Below, piece after piece: positions 23,771 to 36,700 of a stretch of DNA of 64,000 bases. The DNA lies in assembly GCF_963676685.1 (NCBI RefSeq), contig NC_092347.1, positions 84,508,592 to 84,572,591 on the forward strand, given 5' to 3'. The stretch comes from Mytilus edulis. Lineage: Eukaryota > Mollusca > Bivalvia > Mytilida > Mytilidae. The position numbers and the translations under genes were made by a program. The notes under the pieces are model-generated. The model made no database searches, was not told where the DNA came from, and worked only from the letters and a program-made list of their open reading frames with translations. The first letter of the stretch is position 1. Every line of letters begins with the position of its first letter.

Positions 23771-24854
23771 TAAATAAAATCAAAGATAAAGAATATTTAG
23801 AATTGTCAACCCGAGGTTGCTATAACCTGATTATTTTTATGTTTTGTGTACCTATGATATATCAACACATGTATTTTTCAGCTAAACAACAGCAACACAT
23901 CTTTATCAATTTTGGGCCTCACATTTATGAAACTTAATAAAAAGAATTAAACTTGATTTGATTTACGGTCTTCCCTTTATTTAGTAGTATATTGTTATAC
24001 AGAAATCTTATCTGCGGAATGCGTGTGTTTCTATAAACAGGTGAAATTCGTTCGATTGATTTAAAAGAAAGAAACACAAAGTACCACATCAAATCAGATC
24101 CTTATTACCTTCATCCAGAATACTAAGTCCCAACCTAATCTTTAGCTAAAAGGCGTGTGTTAAACTAGTGATTTGCAGTTGGCGTATGATAATTATGTTC
24201 AAATAGCGACACATCCCTAAAGGTACCAGTCTTGTATTACAACTCCAGTTTCCGGTGCATGTCAAAACATGGAGGGAAACAAAATAGTCCATTTTTTTCT
24301 GAATTTTTTTCTGGACTCATTTTTTTCTGTTTGATTATAGGTTTATGCTGTATTGAAACATATATATAGATTTTAAAAAAATCTTGCATCTTTTTGGGAA
24401 CATCAATCCAGAAAAGTGGAAGGATATCATGTTTACTGGAAGTGGTGCGGCCTAGTAAAAACAGCAAACAGAAAGTAGAAAAAAAATGTTTTGACTTCAG
24501 GATTACGAAACTTTTTATTCTTCGTGGCATGACCCACTTTTTTTTCGATTAATTCACAATTTCATATAAGTACATACATGATATGAACATGAAATTTTTT
24601 TTCTAAGTAGCATTTTTTTTATTTTCAAAGAACAGCTGTTTAACATGTAAGCCTATGGAGCAGTCAATTAGAACTGCAACCTAAACACCTTTAATGATAA
24701 CATCATATAGGGAGATTCAAACATTCCTTTTTTTTTTTTTCAAACGCACCATTTTAGATGAATTTAAATTAGATGAATGACCTTTCACTATAGTTTTGAG
24801 CCATGTTTGGAGACAAACTGATTTTATTCAATAAAATTTTCTTAATACATAAAA

Positions 24855-25160
24855 TTGAGAAAAGAAATGGGGAACGTGTCAAAGCGACAACAGCCGAAGG
24901 CCACCAATGGGTCTTCAATGTAGCGAGAAACTCCCGCACCCGTAGGCGTCCTTCAGCTGGACTATTAAAAAATATGTATACTAGTACAGTGATAATGGAC
25001 GTCATACTAAACTCCGAATTATACACAAGAAACTAAAATCAAAAATCATACAAGACTAACAAAGACCAGAGGCTCCTGACTTGGGACAGGCGCAAAATTG
25101 CGGCAGGGTTAAACATGTTTTTGAGATCTCAACCTTCTCCTTATACCTCTAGCCAATGTG
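24855..25160 (+). repeat. R2 copy followed by a further interspersed segment
   Basis: The first part has AATGGGGAACGTGTCAAAG and GGGTCTTCAATGTAGCGAG. From about 25000 it continues with GACTTGGGACAGGCGCAAA and GGGTTAAACATGTT, which resembles 3480-3700. Confidence 0.55.
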
Positions 25161-25694
25161 GAAAAGTAACAATACGCACATTAAAATTCAGTTCAAGAGA
25201 AGTCCGAGTCCGATGTCAGAGATGTAACAAAAGAAAATAAATAAATATTTGCTTATCTGCCATTATGTTACAACATAACGTATGCTAATATGTGATTATT
25301 TGTTTTGCATTAATGCTTTGGAATATTCACCACATTATAGTCTAATTAAAAAAAAAAGAAACAGAACATAGATGCATAGAGCCAGGTAAACATGCACAGA
25401 ACTAAAATATTTCACATCATTGTAACATTATCATGAAAATTTCGTTTTTTCTAATTTCCAATAAAATACTACTTCAAGTTGAAGATATTAGTGAAAAGAT
25501 AATCCACAAAATTGTTGTTTTATAAAGTTCTGTAAAACAAATCCGCAAGCACAAAGTAAGGACACAGCAGTAACGTTCAGGACAACTTAAGTCACCATGT
25601 TATTGTATTTTATTATATCATTAGCACAATGACAAGTTAACACAGTAATGTTAAACAGTACTTTTTAATCAAAGTTTTTTTCTACAATCAAAAC

Positions 25695-26110
25695 TAATAT
25701 TGAAAGAGGGACGAAAGATACCAAAGGGACAGTCAAACTCATAAATCTAAAACAAACTGACAACGCCATGGCTAAAAATGAAAATGACAAACAGAAAAAC
25801 AATAGTAAACATGACACAACATAGAAAACTAAAGAATAAACAACACGAACCCCAAAAAAAACTAGGGGTGATCTCAGGTGTTCCGGAAGGGTAAGCAGAT
25901 CCTGCTCCACATGTGGCACTCGTCGTGTTGCTTATGTGATTACAAATCCGGTAAATAGTCTAATTCGGTAGGTCACATTCATGAAAGGGAAGGGGATTGT
26001 AGTTACGACGTAAGGAACATATCCGATATCATTTGTGAAACGGTTATTCCATAACGGTCAACCAACTCGTGATGGCGTCCGTAAAATTTACGAAGGGATG
26101 ATTTCAACTT
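25695..26110 (+). repeat. R6 repeat, longest copy
   Basis: It contains GAGGGACGAAAGATACCAAA, AACTGACAACGCCATGGC and GGGTAAGCAGATCCTGCTCC, then AACTCGTGATGGCGTCCGTA. Shorter R6 copies occur at 41830, 47470, 48715, 48880 and 53570. The last part also resembles 62905-62960. Confidence 0.65.
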
Positions 26111-26422
26111 CACCATTTGGAACTCTTGGTTTAATAGCTTCCTTGTGATCAGCAACCCATATATGCACAAAGAACAAAAAAAGACATGCCAAAAATCAAA
26201 TGAAAAAAGTCTTAACAGTTCACTTGGAAAATAAAGATATACATATAAATAAACGCATGTTGAAAGTAAATTAAGGCAACAGAAATATACTACTGTTCAA
26301 TACCACTGTGTTAGATTTGTAATGTAATTCAAAATTGTTGGGTTACTTCATTTATTATTACTGAATTTATTTATTTTATTTATAATACTTGTAGATACGA
26401 TTTTTGGGTATTTGCGCATACA

Positions 26423-26940
26423 TGTAACGTTGCACTCTTATGAATTGTTATATTTCCCGTTTTTAAAGTTTTATGACGTTTAGCCCTTTGACGTACGTTA
26501 CGTTGTCTAGTTTTTATTCATTGCAAGTTATTTGATATTCGGAGACAAATCATTATTTTATAGAGAGATCATAATCGGTAAGAGATAATTGTATGTACAT
26601 TTTTAAGAACAATATTTATTTAAAGAAGAAATATTAAGAATTGTAAAAGTATTTATAATTAATATTTATTTCAATTAACCTTTTAATTTAACAAGTTATT
26701 CATGAAGCGTGAAAGAAAGTGTTTCCTATTGTTTGTTTAGTGTTATGATTTTAGTGTTTAAGTTATATTTTTACTTACGATGTATGTTTATGTGTATTTG
26801 TATTTTATTGTAGAGAATTGGTTGTTATGAAATAGTATATGAAGCCAAAATTATATGTAGTTTTGAAGAATAAAGATACTTATATAGACCACAAACTCGA
26901 CTGATCGTCTTATTTGATGTCTTTGATGTGATCCGTTACA
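26423..26940 (+). mobile_element. Possible solo LTR
   Basis: The segment begins TGTAACG and ends CGTTACA (inverted termini with TG..CA), and carries an AATAAAG poly(A)-like site near 26870, about 70 bp before the end, as LTRs do. No clear target duplication was found and no internal retroelement sequence follows, so the call is tentative. Confidence 0.35.
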
Positions 26941-27388
26941 CACTGTATAAATGTCGTCCCGCATGAACGCTATTCTGAATTACCCATCATAAGGGCACTC
27001 AAACCTTAACGTTTGTAAGCCAGGGAGGTATACATATTTTAAATTGTTAGGAGCTTTATGACAAAAAGGGACTTAGAATAATAGTAAAATTGTATTGGAG
27101 ATATATATAATGAATTATATCAGTACCGACGCACTGATTAATGAGTTGATAATGGTAAGAATGGCCTTTCTTTTTTAAATGTCAAACGCACTCTTGTTGG
27201 TACCTTTAGCATTAAATGATGAGTCATTTGTATCACCATTCGTCATAGCGAATTAATTCTAGCTACTGTTGGTGTAAACGGGTGTAAAGGGTTGATCGTA
27301 AGCATCGTTATTCTAATGAAATCTTTGCGTAAATTTGCATGTTACAATTGCGGGGTATCACATTCTAACCACCATATTTAAATAGTAT

Positions 27389-27394
27389 TTTATT
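27389..27394 (-). promoter_or_regulatory. Candidate poly(A) signal of the FAD oxidoreductase gene
   Basis: Plus-strand TTTATT (AATAAA on the minus strand) lies about 73 bases beyond the stop codon. Confidence 0.35.
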
Positions 27395-27466
27395 AGTAAA
27401 ATAAATTATGTAACAAATATGGAGTTGACGTCATACACATTAAAATATAAATAAGACAAGCGCAAA

Positions 27467-27725
27467 TTATAAGTTTGATTGTGAAATCATCTGTCTGGTT
27501 ACTCCAGTAAACGTAAGCGGATGTGTTATTAAATGTTCATTTCCATGTGGAAACATAACTGTTCCATTTTTGGTAAAATTAAAGTTAACTTTCTGAATAG
27601 TTTCCCAACTGGATTTTGATGGCTCAATTCCAAATTTATCTTTCACCTGAGATAATACATGGTCTGCGATACCAATACATCCACTTAATCCTGTTGATCG
27701 GATACCACAAACTGTCAACCAGTTT
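27467..27725 (-). CDS. FAD oxidoreductase terminal exon F
   Basis: The acceptor ATTTTCAG precedes AAACTGGTTG. It encodes NWLTVCGIRSTGLSGCIGIA and the C-terminal tail, ending MISQSNL and TAA. This completes the FAD-binding domain without any added iron-sulfur domain. Confidence 0.88.
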
Positions 27726-30700
27726 CTGAAAATAGTTATTAGAATTGTAACATCTTTACAGGCTAGTTACTACTAAGTATGACAGTAATTATTACCGATG
27801 AATACTTTTATTGTCAAAAACGTTATGTATCTAGTCACTAAAATTACAAAACAATGAATCAAAACTTTTGTTTTAATACCATTTGAATTGTTTGTGAACT
27901 TATAAATATGTGAATAGGCAAAACATGTAAGTATGTAAATAATCAAACTCTATCAAATGTTTTTTCTATAAAAATAGCTTTAAAATTTAAAAAAAAACAG
28001 TAAAATAGCAGTAAAACATTCTCTTTGAAAACGACTTTTTTATCAAATAAATGGTTTGTTTTATAGCCATTACGTATCATGTCAAATTTTCCAAAAGATA
28101 CGATATCAATCACTGAACGATAAAATTCTTGAAAATGTAAACAAATAAAGTGTCATTTCATTTGAGTAATTTGAGATTAAAACCACACAATGGCGTTTTC
28201 TATGATAAAATTATATTAACTTGAAAATACTAAATTTTTATAATCATTCTGAATCTTATTACAAAACTTTGATTTTTTTCGAAAAACTAAGGATTTTCTT
28301 ATCCCAGGCATAGAATACCTTAGCCGTATTTGGCACAACTTTTTGGAATTTATGATCCTCAATGCTCAATGGGACAATAGGACTTACAAAAGTTTAAATG
28401 GACAGGTAACTTGCAGGTGAATCTGTGGAAAACTATGATAGGATTCGCAATAATAATATATTTATGTCTAAAGTAGAGTTAATTGATGTTCATTAGTTTT
28501 AGGGTTGCCTGAATGTCTGAAACCAATAGCTTTAGCATTCACCACTCTTACAAAAGAGGCTAACAATTACGCATACTTGTCGGACATTTATTTGTGGACA
28601 CTGCATTATGGTTTTAATTTCGATACATGTTTAACTACTAAACAACAAAACTTTTGGGGGAATTCTTTATTAAATATTTCATACTTTATCGACCACTATT
28701 ACAGACAAAAAGGTGACATTTTAACATTTCACAATTGAGTTTTGTATTGTAATAAAAGTTTGAAATATTTGTTTATCCTGCATTTAAAGGAGTAACAGTC
28801 AGCAAAATTAGTTGTTCGTAATATTCAGCCGTTGCTTTAAAAAATTAAAAACAAAAATGTATAAATTCAAAATTGTTCAAAATGGGTGTGAGAGTGACAT
28901 CCGTATTCCGTCTTGCCTTTTTAATTGTTCTAATCTATATTGAAATCTTTTTAACACAAAGCCTTATTGACAAATCGTCTAATCTTAGGGAGGTACGGTA
29001 TATAATTTCAAAAGAAGACTTCGCATATTAAAAAAAAAGAACCTGACCGAACTTGAATGTGATCTTTTCAAATGTTTTTTCAACTCTTGTTAGCGGACGA
29101 CAATTTCAAATTGATGCAATATCTTAAATTGACCACTTGAATGCCAAGGAATGTCAGTTTGAACTAGATAAAAATCAATTTGATTTGTCAAACATTCAGA
29201 AGAACTAAAATCGTGTTAAAAGCATTATTTTCAATCTATATTTTATAGTGTGTCGTTCTTTATGTTCTGATATAACGCTTTTGTTTCAGGTAAGGGTGAG
29301 GGTTGGTACATATTTAAATGTTTAAACCCACATTTGTTTGAATCTGTCCAAAGTCAGGAAACTGATGTCCAGTGGTTGTCGTTTGTTTGTGATGTTCATT
29401 TTTTTCCCTGTTTAAATGGTTTTACAACTAGTAATTTTTTGGGGCTCTTTCCAGATTGCTGTTCGGTATGAGCCACGGCTCAGTGTTGAAGAACGTACTA
29501 TAATGGTTAACTTTTACAAATTGTGCCATGGAAGGAGAGTTGTCGCATTGACATTAATTCCATATCTTCTTATATTTTTCATTCCACCATTCAAAAGTTT
29601 TGAATTTCGAAAATTCACCTGTCCGGTCTTGCAATAATTTGGTAGTCTTTGTTTTCAGTTGCTGGTCTTACTCCGGTGTACATGTGGACAATATCATGCT
29701 TCGACAACGATGGTACTGTTTTCTTCCCATGATTCCATAGTCTTGTAGTTATGGCCGAATCAATCGTAGGAGAAGCATGACGGTCTTCAGTTTCCTCTGC
29801 AGTTGGTCCAATAATGACATTGTCATGTACTATAAAATAACATTTAACAGGGAAAACAATAATTCGAAGAAATACTTTTAACGCACGTCGATAATCTTAT
29901 TAGAAGAAACAATTATATAGCTAGTTCAAAGCTTTAATGGTCAATAACGCAGCAAAAGAAATAAGAACAAAAACAAGTGTCATCTTAGAAACAAGGAATG
30001 TGTTGCACAAAAGTCAACTGTAGTTAAATGGCATTTCAAATCGCGTAATCAATTAAAACTTTTGAGTCTGTATATAATTAAAGACTGTACTAGTTAACAT
30101 TTAAATTAATACTTAGTTGAACTGTAATTGACTGGTGTGCAACCATGCCATAAAATTATATGTATGGATTAAAAAGTTTAATTTAAAATTTAAAAAATCA
30201 AACATTAACGAAGCCAGTAGCCTGTAAAATAAAAGTGCATACGCAAATTATTAACATTCCTTTTTGTCTGCAAACGTCACTCACCTACTTTCTCTCAAGT
30301 ATTTTGCCTTTCCTTTCGAGATATGCAGTACTTTAAAACACTAACATAATAAACAGAACTCATCATTTCTTACCAATATTTAGAATATGGCAATGTGTTT
30401 TATCAAATGTAAAAACAAACGTAATTGTTCTACGCATTTTATTTAAATTAGAGGCAATAAACCCATTAAGACGATACAAATCAAAGTAGTAAAATCATAT
30501 CTTATTTAAACAATGACTTTTTTTCAAACTGAAAATATTTAATCCAACTATCGCTGTGCAGGAAGTGTTTTTGATGTTTATAAGTTGCTTTTGCTTCAGG
30601 TTTTTCTTTAGTTCTGATGAGGAAGAGAATATGTGTATTCGATCTCCGTAAATAATTTGTATGAGTAAGATAAGTTGTAAAGTAGATAGCACAAAAAGAC

Positions 30701-33700
30701 AAATTATTCCTGTCTACATTGAACAGATGATCCCACCAAACCCTGTTCTCTAAACGGGTTTTTCCAATTAAATATGCAACTAATTTATATCAATGGATCT
30801 GATAGGATGACCAGCATAAAACACACAATAAACATGTTAGTAACGGAAAGAAGCTTCATTTTATTCGTTTTATAATACTAGTAGAAATTGGAAATGTTTC
30901 ATCATCTTTTATCATCTTAATAACGTGTTAGACCCTCGTTGTTTTGTTTATTATAATGACTTTTACTGTAGAGTCCGTCAAATTGATATCTATTTGACGA
31001 GCCTCGGGACTTGTACATCCCATCATTGTGTTATTGTTCTATGATAATGACCGTATTATTGTCTTTCCTTTTTGCTAATGGGCTTTGTCTATATATAGAT
31101 TTTAGAAGATGTGGTATGAGTGCCGTTGAGACAACTCTCCATCCAAGTTACCATTTGTGAAAGAAAATCCATTATAGGTTAAATAAAGGTCTTCAACACG
31201 GTTATTAAATGGCTCACACCGTACAGTAAGCTATAATAGGCCATTCAAAAGGGAAAAAACAACAGTATAAGTTGTATAAAAAAACGATAAACTTTCAGAA
31301 ACACTTATGAACTACATCAATGAACGACTCTTGTCTTTAATTTTTGCTAATATGCTTGGTTTATGTGCCATTTTGTGCTTACTTGTTACATATTTGTTTG
31401 TTATAAGCGATTACGATTGTGACACTGTGTTGACTGCTGTGCCCATATTTTTGCCGTTTTTGCCTATTGAGTCTATTTGTTATGTTCACAAATTATTGTC
31501 TATGTAACGGAATTCGGTGCGGCTGTCGTGTAGCTGAGAGGTTAAGCTGGCTTTAAATAAATGCAACAGTAGTATACCGTTGTTCGAAAGTCATAAATCG
31601 ATTGAGAGAAAAACAAATCCGGGTAACAAACTAAAACCAAGAAAAACACATCAATTGTTAGAGGAAAACAACGAAACAACAGAAACATTGAAGTGCAAAA
31701 ATATACAAAAGACAATGCAATATACAAAGAAACGAACTATAAGATAACAACTGCCATTTTCCTGACTTGGTATAGGACATTTTAAGAAAAAATGGTGGGT
31801 TGAACCTGGTTTGGGGCTGGTTAAACCTCGCGCTTTTATTGCAATGTTAAAAAATAACATTAAAACGAAAACATTATATGACAGAACTATAGTACAAATA
31901 AATGCAAGAACAATAAGGACAGAAAAAATACACAAATAAACAATACAATAGAACATTTCGATGTGTGATCAAAGGTACCAGGCTTATAATTTAATACTCA
32001 AACGCACGTTTCGTCTACATAAGAATCGTCAGGGGTGCTCATATCAAAATAGTAAGTAAGCCAACAAGTACAAATTTGAAGAGCATTGACGATCCAAGGT
32101 TCAAAACAGTTGTGCCAAATTCGGCTAAGGTTATCCTTAGTATTTGGAATGATTCATACTTTGCAAACAGTAAATTCTATAAAAATTACCATAAAAAGCA
32201 GGTTTAATCACCTTTTTCTTAAAAGGGAAATTCCTGTACCAGGTCAGGAATGTGACAGTTGTTATTGATTCGTTTAATGTGTTTGAGCTTTTTATTTTGC
32301 CATTTGGTTTGGGACTTTCCTTTTTTAATTTTCTTCGGAATTTAGTATTTTTGTGATTTTTCTTTTAAGCTACATACACTTTTTTTCCATATATCATTTA
32401 TGGCACTCTGAAGCGTTCAGGAAACCTTGCTATGTATGTTATTCATGTCTGAAGCAGTTCATATTATGTAATATAATTAGTCAACAAGTTTTATTTCATT
32501 GACCATAACGTGTAGACAAGATCTGAAATAGACTGCTGACTTGCGCATTTTCGTTCATGACTAGACTAGACTGTCTTTTTAACCCACTCACATAATATGC
32601 AATAAATTACCTTACCAGATTTAAAAACTATTATTCCTTTGGTTATTTCTGTGGGAACAGGAAGTATGCTTGAAGATATGACATCTTTAGCAGTTTTGTT
32701 GAATATCAAATATTGTCCTTTTCGTGGTTTGATTCTGAAAAATGTAGATAAAGAAGATGTTTATTAATTTGAATATAAGAGTGATAATACATAACTTCAT
32801 TATTTAAAATTGGTAAAATTTTACAATTAAGACTAGACAACGAAAAATATATAAGCACATTTGGTGAACGAACATTCGAAACGAATATATTAGCTGTACC
32901 AAAACATTTACAACACTATAAAATGTGACAAATACAAAATTCTCCTATAACATTATGTTTTCAGATGAACATTTCTGATAAAACACCTTTGAATTAAAAG
33001 AATTTAATGTTTTGACTATTAAATAAACAATTATATTATTAAGTCAGGAAGGAATGGAAATAAAAAAAAATAAGCAATTCCTATATCTTATGTCAGAAGT
33101 ACTTTCATACTGTAAAATGAGCCATGAAGTGTTGAAATAAGAACTGAATTAAACCATAAATATCTCTTCAAAATACAAGTAAAAGTTACATACAAAATCA
33201 CTGTGCATTTATTTTGAAAAATGAAATCCAACACTAATTAAAATCTGAATTCTGAAACAGCTTACAAAAAGGACCTAACCGACTTGCGATACTCCATACA
33301 GAAGTAGGTCTTATGAAGAATAAAAAAAAAACATTATTTTTTAACTTCAATTTTAAATTTCCAACATGTTGTAATAACAAATTTTAATGACACAATATCT
33401 CTATTTTCATGCCAGTTTAACTACAACCATACAATGAAAAATTCAATCATATTATATGTTGCGTTTTGTGCTCATTCTCTTTTGTATGCGTGAATCAAAT
33501 TCCATTTGAAAAGCCATGGTCAATAGTTTCAAGTATGAACCAAATAAACCATAATTGAATGTCTGCCCAGACATTTTTTTAATATTTTCAGAAGTACCGT
33601 AGAAATTATTTGGTCTAAAAAAAAACTGAAGTATAAAACAAATCTAATAAAGGTACCATTAAACCATTGCATTTACAAAACAATGATTTACTGTCAAACC

Positions 33701-36700
33701 TATTATAACGGTTACCCCTATTAAGCGAAAAATATCTTTGCTAGTCACACGTTATTCATTTTAAACTTTATTTCAAAAATGAATTCTCCTCAAAGGTAAA
33801 TTTTCTCTGCTCTCGAAAATGACCTTTATATTTAGGGTTTTTAATATATAGAAATAACTAAAAATGGAGATATCAGCTTTGCATGGATAAGGAAAATACC
33901 AAACGACATCAATGTTTTATCATATCAATGTAGTCAATGATACGTGTTTATGTATCTAAAACCGTAAGATCACATTTCGAAATGTCTTTGTATCGCCATG
34001 ACCTATAATACAATCAGATATGAAATAAAAAGAAATTTCATTCGTACATTAGAATTTTACAATGAATTATCATATTCTAAAATCCAGATGTGGAATCCGG
34101 TCAACACAAATTTACATGCCATTACGAAAACGAGTGATATTTTGTGTTGAACAGAATCTGCTTTCCCCATCGAGGTATCCGAGATCGACCCCAGATTGTG
34201 GTGGTGTTCGAGTTGCTCAATCTTTATAGATTTCTGAGTTTGTGAGCTTTTCATTTTATTGTTTTATAGATATGTTTTTATCTTTAAAACGTTTTTCTGT
34301 ATGACCAAAGAATTGTAAGTTTTTCTTCTACTAATGGTTTTGTTTCTTTATATACCATGTTAATTCTAAAAATTCATTCAAAATTCAACTTATTTATTAC
34401 TTGTATTTGAAGGGAAATAAGTTGGTTAACTTTTTTGTTTATAATTAATTTAACATGTTTCTTTGCATTTACATAAAAGTTAGAAGGATTCTTAAGTAAG
34501 TCTAAGCCAAATTCTGTCTGATATAAATATCCTGTTTATAAGCCACTAAAGTATTATAACTACAGGCGCCAAAATACAGCTGCACAGATCAGCTAATTAA
34601 ACACATAAAATAATTTTATTACTGTAATAAATTGCTATCAGATATAAAATGCTGGTGCAATTCAAATGTCAGTATATAAACATGCTACCCTACATTATAT
34701 AAGTATATATCTGCTTTGAAGATCTCAGTGATATCCTCAAGACTAGTTTTAAATTAATTTGAATTGTTTCAAATTTGTCCTTTTTTGGTATGCGGTATGG
34801 GTTTTGCTCGTTGCTGAAGGCCGAACGGTGACATTTAGTTGTTACCGACTGTGTCATTTAATGTCTTGCGGCGAGTTGTCCTATTCGCAATCATACGCCA
34901 TCTTAACTTCTTTTTACTTTTTATTGATTAAAATGTAATGTCAAATCACATTTTGCTATGGAAATGTTCCATTTGTAAATAATATATAGAACAAGTGTAT
35001 GCACTATAATACGTTAGTGGCTTATAAACAGGATATTTATATCAGACAGAATTTGGCTTAGACTTACTTAGGAATCCTTCTAACTTTTATGTAAAAGCAG
35101 ATTCTGTATGCACTTTTATTACTAGGGTGATGTATAATTGCTTCTAACGTTTAGAAATTGACTTGAATTTGAAAGATGACATTTACAAAAATAAAATTAG
35201 TCTTTTTCAGCAAGTCTTCAGTTTTTGAGTGTACTATTTCTTTGGTAATTTAAATACTTTATGTTTATATGTTGAGTATTTTTAGTATGAAGCTTCGAGA
35301 ATCTTATTCATTTCTGTTTGTATTGATTTTTATACAATATATTATCCTAGGACCATATTTACCTTTTAATAGCGAAGATTCTAAAATAAATTTGTTTGAA
35401 TCTACATTTTTTGTTAATAAGAAGGCTTAAATAAATTTTGAATTGATTGCGCTAATATATAAACGTTTTTTTTTTCTTCAGTATCTATGTTCAGGTGATA
35501 AGTGCATCTGGATTGACATTCCTATCATAAACGTGAGTGATCAGGGTTTTTTTTTGTATTCGTAGAACGTTCTAATTGACTTTTTATATTCAAAATTAGG
35601 CTGATCGGTGATATGTTGAATTTGTTACCATAAAACCAGGTTCAACCAACCACTTTTTTCTTAAAATATCCTTTACCAAGTCAGATATACGGCAGTTGTT
35701 ATCAAATAGTTCGTTTCCCCGATGTTAGCGCTTGTTTTTGTTGCACTTCAGTGTTGTCGTAACAGTTGTTCCTTTGGTTTCCTCGAGTTAAGTTTGTAAC
35801 CCGGAATTGTTTTCTCTCAATCGATTGATGAATTTTGAACAGCGGTATACTACTACTGCCTCGAGTTACACAATGCTTTAGTTTGGAATTGTTTTTACAG
35901 TCATTATTGATTTATTAGTCTAAATCTGTTATAGTATTATTGTTACATTTATCATGAACAAGAAACCCCGATATATTGTTATATCTTTATATACGGTACG
36001 TTGTGAAGAGACGTGTTAGTTAGATACATAATGTAATACACACATCTATAAATTAGAATCATGCTTTCGTTTGATTTGATAAAAAAAAAACCTGCATAAC
36101 TAGACAGAAAATGCTGTTTTCTGTTGAGTGAAGTCACACATGTGTGTTTTCTTGATAGACAAACGTAGTATTTATTCCATTATGCTTAGTGTTAATTGAC
36201 ATTGCGGGTGATAAATGCATAGGAGGGGCTTAGCCGGTCCATTCACGTGGTCTCTTTCCTTTTGGAGTTCATGCCATGTTCTCTGTTTTTGTTTAGTACC
36301 TTGATTTTTCGCTTCCTAATCGATTTGCGAGATTTAAACTTCATAAACTACTGTCATCTTCTCTTCAAATTAATAGCTTGTATAACCTTTAGGAAATCAC
36401 TCTATTCGAACTTAACTGTTTACCATGTTATTATTTCTATTCTACATTGTCTGTTTTAAGAGGCCAACACACTTCCGTTATTGAAACAAAAGTACATATT
36501 GGTTGGAATAATTTTTATGCCGAATTATTTCAAAGATTTAGGTACATTTGCTATACGAAGCTTATTGCAAGCAAGATTTAAAACCACAAGAGGTTATTAG
36601 ACACCTGTAGAACAAACAACTTGAAACATCTTAATTATGCTATTGTTCATCGTCATCAAACACATTTACTAGTAATCATACTTGTCATCTTAGAAATGGC

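Larger units (their letters stand above)
18257..27466. other. Intergenic region between the B-box gene and the FAD oxidoreductase
   Basis: Both flanking genes lie on the minus strand. The region holds a small MITE (19070-19217), R4 (19975-20180), R1 (20640-20755), a TTAA element (20904-21474), R2 (22808-22955, 24855-24975), R5 (23415-23770), R6 (25695-26110) and a possible solo LTR (26423-26940). No gene is supported. The promoter of the B-box gene should lie just above 18257. Confidence 0.5.
27726..29618 (-). other. Intron between exons E and F
   Basis: It holds an R5 fragment in reverse (about 28270-28370) and an R1 copy in plus orientation (about 29285-29580). The 77-codon plus frame at 28505-28738 has no recognised domain. 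Confidence 0.8.
29830..32615 (-). other. Intron between exons D and E
   Basis: It contains R1 in reverse (about 31100-31310), an R4-like segment (about 31310-31555), R3 in reverse (about 31555-31850), R5 (31975-32190) and R4 (32190-32370) packed end to end. The first 1.2 kb shows nothing recognisable. Confidence 0.75.

Noticed and set aside
31542-31956. Hydrophobic minus-strand frames resembling small membrane proteins
   Set aside because: Hydrophobicity reflects T-rich codons of an inverted R3 repeat, not a conserved protein.
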